Of a stretch of DNA of 64,000 nt, positions 23,526-34,830 are shown one piece after another. The notes under the pieces are model-generated. The model ran no database searches, had not been told where the DNA came from, and saw only the letters and a list, made by a program, of their open reading frames with translations. Position numbers and translations under genes: made by a program. Origin of the DNA: Odobenus rosmarus divergens. Taxonomy: Eukaryota; Chordata; Mammalia; Carnivora; Odobenidae. Position 1 is the stretch's first letter, and every line of letters starts with the position of its first letter. Location of the stretch: contig NW_004450583.1 of the NCBI RefSeq assembly GCF_000321225.1, forward strand, positions 2,260,275-2,324,274, given 5' to 3'.

Positions 23526-24539
23526 TGGGGTTGGATTTTTCAGGAGGTACTTAAGAGGGTGAGTTCATGAAATTAAATGTTGGGAGAATTCCGTTAAACA
23601 GCTCATAGTTCTTCCACAAATTTCCTCTTTGCTGTTACATAAAGACAAGGGAACAATATGGTGAGGCAGCGGGGAACACTGGAATCAGAATCCTTGGTTT
23701 CTAGGCATGCTTTTTCCCCAAACTAGTTTGCATCAGGCAGTTAGAATGTGCAGACAGGATCTGATGATGAGGGAGAAGTGGAATGGAAAGTGTCATGGCT
23801 GCTAAAATTTAGGGTAGAGCCTCTGAATGCCACAGCTGGGCTTCTCCCAGCCTTTTGGTGTTGGTTATGGTAATGAAATGCTTTAAGATGACACAATTAA
23901 GACACTTAATCATTTGCAAATTTAAGTTCCTTTCAGTTGGCCTGGAAGCAGCAGAAATTGCATAGTTTGCTTCCTGGGAGATTGTAGCCTACAACCAATA
24001 ACTCACTTGTGTCTATACAGCTGTTGTTTGCTATTCACTGGCAGGTGTGACTAATTCCACCACTGACACCACCTCTTGGATGAATGTGAGCTTCTAAAGC
24101 AAGTCGTTCATGAGTGTGAGAGAGAGCATTGTTGGGAGGGTTTGGGCTCCTCTTTGTTGTTACTGGTGGGGCTGAACCCACTTTTGAGAGACTCGGATTA
24201 ATGTTGGCACTCTTTCCCGAGGGCATGTCTGCTCTCAGTAGAGCCTCTCCTGGCATATGCCCACAATTCTTGATAGTCTTTTTCTACTCTCTCTTTCCCT
24301 GTATTGTCATAGCTTTCTGGAACGGGTAGGAATGTTTCTGAGGGCTCTGAAAGGGCATTTATTTGAAGAGGGACATAGTGATGGTGTGAGAGCAAACCTG
24401 CAAACACAAGGCTGGGTTTGCACATGCCACTGTGTCAGAAGGAAGTTTTCTAGGCAAGGGGAAGTGGCTAAGAAAGCATGTAAAAACAATCTGATAGCTC
24501 CTGTACAATCTTTAAAGAGTTAAAAGTTGGAGTGGCTTT
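23526..24539. other. Single-copy noncoding DNA with a perfect palindromic octamer
   Basis: No gene is seen. At 23912-23921 lies ATTTGCAAAT, a POU/octamer palindrome, inside 'cacttaatc...ttaag'. Overlapping open frames on both strands at 24035-24523 (up to 88 codons) have no recognisable domain and no splice context. Confidence 0.45.
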
Positions 24540-25060
24540 TTACCATTTAATTGTGTTGAGCTTTGTTCTTAAAAAAAAAAAAAAAGTCACTTAGAAAAAA
24601 ATCATGTTTCATTAATGTGCCAGCTTGGATTATTTTCCCATGTCAGTTTAGCAATCAACAGTAATAAAAACCCGGATATAAAATTTTCATACATTTATAG
24701 TAGTATGAAGACATTAAGTGAAAACCCTTTAAAACATTTTCCATTTTCATTTCACTTAGCAGGTGCTACATATCGAGCTATTATTTACCCAGCTAAAATG
24801 AGCTGGAAAGTGATCCAAGTTGGTGAAGTGTCAGCAGACAAATCACACAACTGTTTTCTCTGTACTGTGCCCAAGTTGAAGGGATTAGTTTTAGCACAAA
24901 TCAGATCAAGGTGATGCAGAAGTTACTCAGGATTACTTGGAGACTGTTGAGGTTAGCTGTGGTCAGCTAGCCAACGGAAAAACTAATTTTTATGCCTTTG
25001 CTGCCTGGATAGCTCATGCGTATGGAGGCAGTTTTATTTAAGGCATGGCCAGTGCTGTTC
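24540..25060. promoter_or_regulatory. Candidate conserved noncoding block
   Basis: Apart from a 15-base A run near 24571-24585 this block is free of repeats. It carries AT-rich transcription-factor-like words such as 'tttcattaatgtgcc', 'agctattatttaccc' and 'ggattagttttagc'. The 99-codon frame at 24615-24914 has no domain. The call rests on composition alone. Confidence 0.25.
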
Positions 25061-26546
25061 TCCAGGCTAGTGGAGTGAAGCAGCATGGATAATTCAAAGT
25101 GAGCAGATAATCCACAAGAAAGTTCTGTTTTTGGCTTGAGAGGAACATAGTATCTTAACAATATATTTGGGTGGCTATTTCTAATTGAAGTGCTGTTGTG
25201 TACCACTGATTTAATAACTGGAAATACCAGTGAAGAAACCCAGGTATTACCCCTAATTTTGCTCTTAATTTGAGACATGATTTTAGCTAAGTCATTGAGT
25301 CTCTTTGTATTTCTTCATCTAGGGAGAGAGGAGAGTGGGAATAATCAAACTGGTCCTTCCTAGATGGTAAGGGATTTGAGATGATAATTTTGTCAGTATC
25401 TTGAAAGGTTGAAAGTATGAGGTTGATCTAGTTACTTAAAGACCATTATCATCATTATTATTATTAAGGCTTACTTTCTGTAAGGAGTTTTGTTAGACCT
25501 AGGGATGCAGTGGTAGACTGGAAAGAGGGCAGAGACTTCCACTTACCTCACATTATGGAACCACTCTCTTTTCCTGGAGTGTTTTAAAATGGATAGAATT
25601 TCTTGAATTTATACTAACTGGGTAAAACATAATAGGATTGAGCAAGGCATAGAAGAAATTAGCATGTAATTATTTCCTACATCTAGATAATGGTAAAGAA
25701 AATCATAAGCTCAGTTTATCTCTCAGAACTGATTATGTTAACTATCTAATGGAGGGGGACTTTTAATCCTAGGATCCCTAGGTGAACTTCAGAGGTCTCA
25801 GGAAGAGTCTGAAATTAGATGTAAACTTTGGGTATGTGACTCGCCACAAAGGTGGTAAAGAACTGCTGAATTAATGTATCCTCTCTTGCTCCCAGGACAG
25901 TGTGATAACCAATACATTTAAAAGGTTTCTCTTGGATGAAATCTTTTGTCAAATTGCCAGCCTTGATGCCACCGAGTTGCACAAAGTCTCATCTGTAAAA
26001 TGTGGGAGTCCTATTAAATACCCCGAGAAGTCCCTTTTGGCTCTAAAATTCCATTATCATAACTTCAATTTCTCATAGAAATGAAAGCATTTAATCCACT
26101 TTAGCCAGTCATTTGCACAATCTCTTTCCAACCTGATAATGTTGAAATAATTTGTAAATGGTCTTTAGTGAAAGGCACATTTCTTTGACATTTCTGCTAA
26201 TCTGGAACTGGCTCTATAGCCTGAAGAGAGAATTTTTATAGGGGCATCTGGGAACATTTAAATATCTGCATAGATTGACTGTGGTTTGGCTTAATGCATG
26301 GGAGGTGTTCGGCTCCGCCATCTTCAAGGGTTGATTTGGATGGCCCTGTTGTCCCTACAGTTTGGTTACTAAATTAGCACAGTAGAGATCCAGTTTGGTT
26401 AATGTGCATGTGGCTCCTGAACACATGCTTGGGTTAAAGCAGTTGGACTTGTAGAGAGAATTAGATTAACATAAAATTTCTTTTCAAGTTCCAGGGTTAT
26501 ATTCTGCCATGTTGTGTGGGGGTTAATTATAGTGTCACATAGTCAC
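25061..26546. other. Noncoding DNA with worn repeat scraps
   Basis: A MIR-like scrap lies near 25285-25395 ('agctaagtcattgagtctctttgtatttcttcatct'), and a short ATT repeat near 25450-25466. The rest is unrecognised. Confidence 0.45.
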
Positions 26547-26562
26547 TACTCTGTGGTGAATA

Positions 26563-26740
26563 TTTTTTTTTTTTTTTGAAGAATTTGTTCATTTGAGAGC
26601 AAGAGCGAGAGCATGAGTGAGGGGGATGGGCAGAGGGAGAGAGGAGAGCAGACTCCCCGCTGAGCAAGGAGCCCAACCATCCCAGGACCCTGAGATCATG
26701 ACCCCAGCTGAAGGCAGACGCTGAGCCACCCAGGTGCCCC
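26563..26740 (-). mobile_element. Carnivora SINE (SINEC), antisense
   Basis: Read on the minus strand: head 'ggggcacctgggtggctcag', B-box area 'gggtcctgggatggttgggc', CT-rich region and a poly(A) tail (T run near 26563-26577). Flanks 'actctgtggtgaa' and 'actgtgtggtgag' form an imperfect duplication. Overlapping minus-strand frames of 60-71 codons are SINE-derived. Confidence 0.94.
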
Positions 26741-26744
26741 ACTG

Positions 26745-27225
26745 TGTGGTGAGTTTTGAGGCAGATGGGAGGTAGGGCAAATGCTGTATGTGTTTTTCTT
26801 AGGCATTGCTTTTTTCCTTGATGGAAAAAGTGGAGTTTTGTCTGGGTGTCTCTCCTTCCTCATGTTACTTAAACCCATCACTAGGAGTTAAATCTGGATT
26901 ATTTTAAGACCAACATTGTGATTTTTATCTCCCTTGCCTGTGATTGGTGTAGATATGGGCAGGTGACACTGTCTTGGCCAATTAGCACAGGGGAAAATCT
27001 ACCAAGGGGCTTCAGAGAAAGGTTTCTTTTGTTTTTAAGAAGAGCTACAAGTAAGAGATGGTTCTGTTTCTTCCACTAGAGTCTCTTGAGTTTATATGAG
27101 AACTTTTGTGACTCCAATCACCTTACAGTGTGGGGTCTGATAGTCTGAAGAAAATTTGGCATTCTGAGGGGTGCCAGAGGGGAAATAAAGAATCTAGAAA
27201 CTTGGCTTGGATTTTCCAGTGTGAA
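26745..27225. other. Single-copy noncoding DNA
   Basis: No gene, RNA or mobile element recognised. Confidence 0.5.
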
Positions 27226-27227
27226 TT

Positions 27228-27625
27228 CTTTTTTTCCTCATTTTTAAGCTTTTATTTAAATTCTAGTTAGTTAACATATAGTGTAATTTTAGTTTCAGAA
27301 CTAAATATAGTACCATATAGTAGAATATAGTAGTTTACTTCCTACAACACCTGGTGCTCATCACAAGGAATCACCATCACCTATTTCCCCCATCCCCCCA
27401 GCCACCTCCCCTTGGTAACCATCACTTTGTTTTCTATAGTTAACAGTCTGTTTCTTGGTTTCTCTCTCTCTTTTTGCCCTCTGCTTATTTGTTTTATTTC
27501 TTCCACATAAGAGTGAAATCATAAGGTATTTGTCTGACTTATTTCACTTGGCATAATATTCTCTAGCTTCATCCATGGTGTTGCAAATGGCAAGATTTCA
27601 GTCTTTTTTATGGCTGAGTAATATT

Positions 27626-27669
<44 letters not shown>

Positions 27670-27780
27670 AGTGTCACACAAACTACATCTTTATCCATCA
27701 GTTGATGAACCCTTGGGCTGCTTCTATAATTTGACTATTGTAGATAATGCTGCTGTAAATATTCAGGTGCATGAATAGTA
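27228..27780 (-). mobile_element. L1 LINE 3' end, antisense, containing a (GT)n tract
   Basis: The forward strand is the complement of an L1 3' UTR ('ttctagttagttaacatatagtgtaattttagtttcag', 'aacacctggtgctcatcacaagg') followed by the end of ORF2 ('atggctgagtaatattcctgtgtgtg', 'catctttatccatcagttgatgaacccttgggctgc', 'gctattgtagataatgctgc' in worn form). It is 5'-truncated and inactive. Confidence 0.88.
27629..27668 (+). repeat. (GT)20 microsatellite
   Basis: An uninterrupted GT dinucleotide run of about 40 bp lies inside the L1. It has grown where L1 copies normally read 'attccattgtgtgtata'. It is likely to vary in length between individuals. Confidence 0.97.
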
Positions 27781-27789
27781 TTTTTCTAT

Positions 27790-28150
27790 TTTCTCCAGCA
27801 TGATTTCTGAGTCTCTTAAACCTCTCTCTAAAGTCTGATGCAAATGATTCTTGTTGCCTTTACCTTCCTATCTGGAACCCCTTATTTTTAAGCCCTGAAA
27901 ATTCGCCACTATTCCTACTTTTCAATACTCAATGCACATTTGGATTTAGCAGCACAGAATAAAACTTCTGTCTTTACTTGTTGCTGCCTTTTCCTGCTTT
28001 ATTTTCATTGAGTGCAGTTATCACCATTTACCAGATTATATGCAACAAATCAGAGGATTTGTTGTATTGTAGCATCTCCAGCAAATAGAAGTGCGTCTGG
28101 CACCCATGAGACTGCTCAGTAGATATTTCTTGAGAGACTGTCTTATCAAT
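27790..28150 (+). repeat. Probable L2 LINE fragment
   Basis: 'tttcctgctttattttcattgagtgcagttatcaccatttaccagattatatg' and 'tctggcacccatgagactgctcagtagatatttcttgagagac' match L2 3' words (attta..gcacttatcacc / agtaggtgctcagtaaatatttgttgaatg). It is heavily worn. Confidence 0.5.
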
Positions 28151-28376
28151 TTAGTTGATTTATTGCTGCTTCTGTTTACTCTTCTAGTTTCAATTAGTGT
28201 ACTGCTAAGCAGGACACTATTTAGTAGATATTTCAGTGATGTTTAGATGTAGGAATTTCCTCACTTGGTCTGAAAATATCTTTACTTTGGCTTTATTTCT
28301 GAAGGGTAAGTGTACTTTATCTGGGTATAGAATTCTAGCTGATAGTTATTTTTCTTCAAACACTTTGAAGATATTC

Positions 28377-28810
28377 TGTTGTGGGCTGAATTGTGTCTGA
28401 CCCCCACCCCCACCACTCCCAACCCAATTCATATATTGAAGCCCTAACTATCAATGTGACTGTATTTGGAAATAGGGCCTTTAGGGAGAAAATTAAGGTT
28501 AAATGAGGTCATAAGGGTGGGCCTTCAATCAGATAGAATGGATGTACTAATAAGAGGAAGGGATATCCAAGATCTCTCTCTCTCTCTCTTTCTCTGTCTG
28601 CATGAATGAGTACAGAAGAAAGGTTCATGTGAGCACCCAGTGAGAAGGTAGCTGTCTACAAGACAGGAAGAGAATTCTCACTAGAAACCAAATTTGCCAG
28701 CACCTTGACCATGGTCTTCCAGCCTCCAGAACAGTGAGAAAATCAATGTCTGTTGTAAAAACCACCTCAGTCTGTTGTGTTTTGTTACAGCAGCCTGAGC
28801 AGACTAATGG
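28377..28810 (+). mobile_element. Solo LTR of the ERVL-MaLR type (MLT1/MST-like)
   Basis: A 434-bp element starting TGTTGTGGGCTGAATTGTGT, with the MaLR landmarks in order: 'atattgaagccctaactatcaatgtgactg', 'gggcctttagggag', 'gagcacccagtgagaagg', 'cagcctccagaacagtgagaaaatcaatgtctgttgt' and the end 'cagcctgagcagactaatg'. Only the LTR is present; no internal sequence is attached. Candidate 5-bp flanks are tattc and atttc. It interrupts the old L1. Confidence 0.85.
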
Positions 28811-29364
28811 ATTTCATTGTCTTCTGGAATTTACTGTTGATGGTGAGGAGTCTGCTCTAAGTTTTTAATTCCTTTGAGAATAACCTTTTCTCTTGCTTTA
28901 AAGATTTTTGTCCTTGCTTTTAGGTTTTTCATTACAATACTATGTATCAATGCGTGGATTTATTTTAAATCCTTAGGACTCAATGACTTATATAATCTAA
29001 GAATTTATGTATTTAATTTTTTTTTTTCACTTTTGGAAAATACACAGCGATTCTTCTTGATTATTACCTTTCCTACCATTCTTGGTTTTCTTCTTTTGGA
29101 ACTATGACTAGATTCTATCATGGAGCTTATTCTGTCCCCTTTGCCATATATCTTAGTTCATATATGCTATGTCTTTTATCTCTCTCTGCTGATTTCTGGG
29201 TAGTTTTTTCAGATTTACCCTATGGTTCATAAATTCTTTTTTCTTAGTATAGGATATTCTGTTGAACTTATTTATCAGATTTTTAATTTCGACTGTTAAG
29301 ATATTCTATGTAATTCTATGTATTCTTTTTCCAAATCTGTCCATAATGGTTTCTATACATTTTA

Positions 29365-29781
29365 TTTTATTTTTTTATTATTATGTTAATCACCATACAT
29401 TACATCATTAATTTTTGATGTAGTGTTCCATGATTCATTGTTTGTGCATAATACCCAGTGCTCCATGCAGAACGTGCCCTCTTTAATACCCATCACCAGG
29501 CTAACCCATCCCCCATACGCCTCCCCTCTAGAAACCTCAGTTTGTTTTTCAGAGTCCATAGTCTCTCAAGGTTCCTCTCCCTCCAATTACCCCCCTTCAT
29601 TCTTCCCCTCCTGCTATCTTCTTCTTCTTCTTCTTTTTTTTTTTTTTCAACATAATGTATTATTTGTTTCAGAGGTACAGGTCTGTGATTCAACAGTCTT
29701 GCACAATTCACAGCGCTCACCATAGCACATACCCTCCCCAATATCTCTCACCGAGCTACCCCATCCCTCCCACCCCCCACC
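29365..29781 (-). mobile_element. Young carnivore L1 3' end, antisense
   Basis: It is the reverse complement of the element at 14372-14854: 'gttaatcaccatacattacatcattaatttttgatg' at its 3' end, then 'cccagtgctcc', 'cctcagtttgtttttcagagtccatag', a CTT/T tract at 29616-29648, and 'cagcgctcaccatagcacata' at the truncation side. Flanks acatttta at 29357-29364 and 29782-29789 are the target duplication. Apparent frames of 65-100 codons here are L1 3' UTR, not genes. Confidence 0.92.
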
Positions 29782-30504
29782 ACATTTTAAATTCTTGTTT
29801 TATGGCTTTTCAGGATTTTCTGTAACTGCTTGTTCTCCTATTTGTGATTGACTTATTCTCCCTCATAGTTTTTTTTGTTTCCTTGTGTTATAATTTTTAT
29901 TTCACACTATGAGTTTCTCTTTGTCAAGGGTTATATCTTAGGTTGTAGAAGGGTTACTATTTTTGAAAAGGTTTCATAGGTCTAACCTCAGTTTTATGTT
30001 ATTTTTCAGCTTGGATTTGAAATACTGTGACTCTCTTCAGGGGTAGTGCAGGCTTAGAGTTTTAGTTTCTTGAAGGAGGCCTTTTTTCTGCTCAAACCCC
30101 TGAAAAATATCATGCTTTCTTATTGCTTTTCTGGGCTTGTAGTTTCCCTTCTCCCCTTTTTATATGTTGGGCAGCCCACAGATGTTCAGCTTTATGTAGA
30201 ACTATTAGTTCCATTTCCCCATCTTGTGTGGGCCCAAAGCAACATGTCCTATCCCTTTGAGGGCATTAAACATCAGGATTGTATGGTTTATATTGAGGTC
30301 TGATACTGTCATGGTCTCCTGTGGTATAGGCTTGGATTTTAGTCTTGGTTTCTTTTGCTTGTCAGTTTCTCTCTCTTGCCCCCCACCCCTACCCCAAGCT
30401 CTGCTATGTACCAAGATTTTAGGGGAGGGTATATTTTATCCAGATTTCTTTAAAAGTGTTGTGATGTGGGTTTATCAGCTTAGTCTGCTATATTGCCAGA
30501 AGTG

Positions 30505-31885
30505 AACTGAAGTCTGAAATTTCTAACTAAAGTCATCAGTGACTTGGTTATTGCCAAATCCAGTGGAATTGTTCCTGTTCTAACCTTCCTGGACCTCTGA
30601 CTACTGCATTTGGGACTACTGATCAGTGACTCAGGTTTTAAAACTTCCCACTGCATTGGCATTGATGATATTATATTTCCTGATTACTGAGTACGTCTCT
30701 GCCCATTTCCCTCTGCCCTCTTTATAGACCCTTCTCCCTCCACTTCTTCCTTAATGTTGGTGGGACCAAGAGTCCTTGGGTCTCTAATTGCTCACCACAT
30801 GCAGTCTGTGATTTCATAGACCCCAGGGTTTCAGTTTCTAGGATGTGCTGATGAATCCATTTCTACCTTAAGTCAGAGTTGCTTCCTGTCAAACTCAGAT
30901 GTTAACTCCTGCTGAACATACTCCCTGAAGTCCCCCTATTTAATGTCTCTAGTGCTGACTTCATCACCTTCCCCCTTGTCCACCCCAACCTTCTCCTCCT
31001 CTTGTGTATTTTTCCTTTGCTGTCAAACATCTGCGAGTTTTCATCAACTTACCTTTCGCCTTCCCCACTGTCACAGCACACCAAATCAGTCACCAAGTTC
31101 TTCTACTTTTACCACCTATACATTGCTTGAATTTTTTTCCTTTCCAACCTCACTCCAAGTATTTAGGCTTAAGCAGATCTGTGTTGAAATCTACTTGCCT
31201 CTTTCTCTCCAGTTCCATGTCCCATGCAGTTTCTTGATGACAAACTTAACCCTGCCGTTCCCATGCTCACTACCCTTACTGACTGCCCTTCCTCTCTGGC
31301 TTGAAGTCTCAGCTATTTCACATGGTTTGCAAAGACCTTGTGCTCTGTTCTCTGCCTGCTGGCCTCTGTCCTCACTCAGATTTTACTCCCTCTAGTTCCC
31401 ACATGCCAGCAACCACATCCCCACACCAGCCCCTCCCCACCTTTTTTTGCATCCTTAACGATCTTTTGGTGAACATACATACCCATTTCTGTTGAATATG
31501 TACCTAGGGATAGCATTGCTAGGTCATAGTGTATACGTGTTGTTCAATGTGTCTTTACTCCTGGGATCCCCTCCGCTAGGAGCTGCCTTTATCTTACTTG
31601 ACTGGCCAAATGCCATTCATCCTTTAAGGCATATTTTATGTGAAAACTCCTCTAGGAATCATTTTCTTTTCTCCTACCCTCAAAGCTGGCTTACATATTC
31701 CTCTCCTATTTTCTTGCTTTTGTGTGTGTGTGTGTGTGTCTATCATAATCCTATTTTTGTCTCTGCTTTTCATATAATACTGGGAAGGAATTTTGCTTTA
31801 CTCAGTATCTTGAGCACAGAGCTTGGCACATGGTGGGTGCTCAATACATGTTTGGATGGATGTATGGATGGATGAATGAGTGAAG
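30505..31885 (+). mobile_element. Long L2 LINE fragment, sense
   Basis: About 1.4 kb follows L2 from the reverse-transcriptase region to the 3' end. 'gttattgccaaatccagtggaattgttcctgttctaaccttcctggacctctgactactgcatttggg' is a worn copy of the RT segment whose consensus encodes LDLSAAFD. 'ccaaatcagtcaccaagttcttctac' comes next, and the end is 'agcacagagcttggcacatggtgggtgctcaatacatgtttggatgg' plus 'gatgaatgagtga'. The 150-codon frame at 30943-31395 falls in it and lacks RT motifs. A short L1-derived shard sits within it at 31445-31535. Confidence 0.8.
31445..31535 (-). repeat. L1 ORF2 shard embedded in L2
   Basis: 'cttttggtgaacatacatacccatttctgttgaatatgtacctagggatagcattgctaggtcatagtgtata' closely matches 32815-32890 in the larger antisense L1 downstream. 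It has no poly(A) and no visible duplication, and L2-like sequence continues on both sides. Confidence 0.7.
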
Positions 31886-32039
31886 TAATGTAGCAATTTT
31901 TTCAAAGAAAAGTTCTGTGGTTGCTAGAGAACTCTGGGATGGTTTCTTAGAGAAGGCAGCCTGTGGTTTGGGGGGTAGGGGAGGTTCAAGGATTTGGCAT
32001 GAGGTTGCAGAAAGGTGAGTGGGACAAGAGAAAAATTAA

Positions 32040-32300
32040 ACTGGCGGTATTTTGTGTCTCCTTTTGGGTGCTTTGCAAGTCTCTGACCGATTGCAGCAGC
32101 AGGCGACTAATGGCCAACAGCGTTCTGACAGCGCCCGCTGACAGGCGATAATGAGATTAGTGCCTTTTGATTCCATTATTAACAAGTAGCCAAAGAATCA
32201 TTTGGACATGTCAGGAGCTAATGATAGGAATTAAGGGTCCCTCTAACTTTGGGGCAGCAGTTCAGGTACTTGACGCTTTGAAGAGTAATTACAGGCAATT
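32040..32300. promoter_or_regulatory. Candidate conserved regulatory block with retained CpGs
   Basis: A 260-bp island of non-repeat sequence lies between L2 and L1. It keeps seven CpGs in about 110 bp (32041-32150), unusual for this window. It has TGACA cores at 32126-32130 and 32139-32143, TAATGG at 32108-32113, TAAT at 32149-32152 and GATTA at 32155-32159, the kinds of site bound by MEIS/TALE and K50 homeodomain proteins. 'cattattaacaag' and 'gagtaattacaggc' follow. No coding signal is visible. Enhancer function is inferred. Confidence 0.4.
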
Positions 32301-32339
32301 TTTTTTTGTAAATATTTTAAAATGTTTTTCTTCTTTTTT

Positions 32340-33080
32340 TTTTGATATATAACATACATACAAAAAAGTGCGCAGATTCTAAGTGCCCAGTTTGGTTAAT
32401 TACCATAAAGTGAACATGCCAGTGGAATCAGCATTCAGATCAAGATGTAGAATATCCAGAGCCAGATGCTCCCCAAGTGTCTGTTCCAGGCACTGCTTGT
32501 ACCACTTCTTCAGCCAAGGGCAACTAACTATTGTCCTGTGCTCTAACAGCAGATTAGTTTGGCCTGTTTTAAAACCTTTACATAAATGGAATCCTGTAAG
32601 ATGTCCTCCTCTGGTTTTGGCTTCATTTACTCCACATTGTATCTGTGAAATTCATCCATGTTGACAGAGCAGTGGTTCACGCATTCTCCTAGCTATATAA
32701 TATTCTGTTGTATGGATATGCCAGAGTTTAAAAAGCTCTTCTGTTGAGTGGACATTTGGGTTGTTGTTCAGTAGTTTCTGGCTATTACAAATGACTGCTA
32801 TGAACATTCTTGTCTGTCTTTTGGTGAACATACATACTCATTTCAGTTGGATACATACCTAGGGACAGAATTGCTGGGTCATGGAGTGTACATGGTATTC
32901 CTTGTGGGTATGCATTGCCTAAGAGTTCTCCAGAGTGGTTGTGCCAAATTATATTTCCATAAGCAGAGTTGTGTACATACTTGTCAATATTTATTTTTCA
33001 CCTATAATAAAATCTCATTCATTTGGATTCCATCGTTACAGAACTTGAGGTGGTATGTACACAGGCTAAACTGAAATTTA
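32340..33080 (-). mobile_element. Old L1 remnant, antisense (ORF2 end and 3' UTR)
   Basis: The forward strand complements an L1 3' UTR ('gatatataacatacatacaaaaaagtgcgcagattctaagtgcccagtttggttaattaccataaagtgaacatgcc'), then the end of ORF2 ('gaaattcatccatgttgac', 'ttctgttgagtggacatttgggttgttg', 'aattgctgggtcatgg', 'ttctccagagtggttgtgcc'). Confidence 0.88.
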
Positions 33081-33619
33081 CCATTCATAGTAGCTTTTGA
33101 TAGTGGTTTGCAAAGGATGTTAAAAATAGCCAGGCTTGTGTGTGTTTTTTTTTTTTTTCTACTTAAGGGAAACCCACTGAATACTTTAGAGGCCCCTTAA
33201 GACAAATAATGTGTCGAAATAATGCATTATTATCTTGTAATTCAAGTCTTTAAACCCACACATTTAACAGTACTTTGCTAACCTGTCTTTTACATACATA
33301 CACCTTTTTAAATACGGTTTTGGTAATTATATGTGTGTTATAAAATGAATAGATCAAATGGCATTTTTGCAGTCAGTAATGGTATGCCACGGTCCTCCGT
33401 CTGTAGTTCTGTGAAGGTTGCCATGACTAAGTCAGTTGGTCAGGTCTTATGATAACTTGAAGCGGGGAGGAATCTGGAATCAGTAACTTTGAATGACAGA
33501 ATTGGGGTCCATGGATGTGGCAGTCTGGACAGATGGCCCCAATCTAACATGATAGGCTGCTGGCCCCAATGGATGGCCGCGCTTCAGCTGATTTCAGTCA
33601 GTTTTAGTCAATTCAGTCA
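33081..33619. other. Single-copy noncoding DNA between two L1 remnants
   Basis: A T run lies at about 33147-33160. Nothing else is recognised. Confidence 0.45.
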
Positions 33620-34830
33620 ATATCAACTTTTTCGTAGGTAACATACCCATTTGTTTGAAAATTAAGAAAGATATAGAACGATAGGAAAGATTATGAAAAG
33701 TTTTTTTCCCGTTCTGTTCTTTATCTTCCCCAGTTCCCACTGCAACCTGCAAAGTTAACTATTTTTGGTTTCTTCTATATCTTTTTCAGAGTTTCTGAAG
33801 TTTTGTATGTACAAGCAAAACTAAATATATTATTCCTTTCCCATTTATACAGAATATACCATTCTTTTCACATTCTGTTGACCCTTGTTTTTCTCACTTA
33901 ACAAACATACTTTTCTATTATCTATCCATAGAGAGTATTCTCAATTTTTTTATAGGTGCATAGTGTTCCATTGTATGAATTCATCATAATTTGCTTATCC
34001 AATCCCTTATTGATGGATATAGTGCTTGTTCTCTTCCTTTTACTATTACAGAGCTGCAATCAAAGACCTTAAACTGTCACTTTGGAATGTTTGCAAATAG
34101 ATCTAGAGGATAAATTCCTAGAAATAGATTTGCTGGATCAAAGGGTATATACATTTGTAATTTTGATAGACAATGCCAAATTGCAATCTTCAGGATTTAA
34201 GCTAATTTATGACCTACCAGCAATGTTAGGTGCATGCCTGCTCTCCACAGACTCACCAACAGAGTATATTATTAAATTTTTGGATTCTTGCCAACTTGGT
34301 AGGTTAAAAAAATGATTTCTCGGTGTTTTAATTGGCAGTTCTCTTACTATGAATGAAGTTAAGCATCCTATTATACATTTAAGAGTCATTGGTATTTCCT
34401 TTGCTGTGAACTGTGTGTGTGTATCCTTTGTCCACTTTTCTGTTGGGTTTTTGTCTTTTTTATGATTGTTTTTTGGAGTGCTTTGTGTACATGTGTTTTC
34501 ATGTGTGTATATAATTGTGCATATGGATGTGTGTGTCCTGTGTGTATGTAATTAGTCCTTTTTCTGGGATAGAGTTGCGGGTTTTTTCCTCATGCTTCTG
34601 GTTGCCTTCTTATTTGTTCTTGGTGGCTTTTTATCTGCTTCATTTTCTGTTTTGTCAAGCACAATTTTTGCTTCATGTACAGTTGATTTTTATGCAATTG
34701 AATTTATCTTTTATGGCTTTGGGAATTTTAGTTACAGTAGAAGGGACTTCACTAGTTTTTCTTCTAGTACTTTTTTGGTTTCCTTTTTAACAAAATGCTT
34801 TCTTACTTGGAATTCATTTTGGTTATGACA
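33620..34830 (-). mobile_element. Old L1 remnant, antisense (L1M-like)
   Basis: The 3' UTR complement 'gtaggtaacatacccatttgtttgaaaattaag' is followed by ORF2 complement words: 'ggtgcatagtgttccattgtatgaattcatcataatttgcttatccaatcccttattgatgg', 'aattcctagaaatagatttgctggatcaaaggg', 'ccaacagagtatatta', and farther on 'tgaagttaagcatc' and 'gtccacttttctgttgggtttttgtc'. It is a different copy from the preceding element, since both carry a 3' UTR. Confidence 0.85.

Larger units (their letters stand above)
28250..30500 (-). mobile_element. Old L1 remnant, antisense, host of two later insertions
   Basis: The words 'tatctttactttggctttatttctgaagggtaagtgtactttatctgggtatagaattctagctg' and, beyond the inserted LTR, 'tttcattgtcttctggaatttactgttgatggtgaggagtctgctc' are the complement of the upstream half of old L1 elements. 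After the second insertion it continues with 'aattcttgttttatggcttttcagg'. The part after about 30000 is the least certain. Confidence 0.7.

Noticed and set aside
27629..27668. (GT)n as a possible regulatory or viral feature
   Set aside because: It is a simple microsatellite grown inside an L1 3' end.
30943..31395. 150-codon plus-strand open frame
   Set aside because: It lies within an old L2 LINE. The translation is low-complexity and has no reverse-transcriptase motif.
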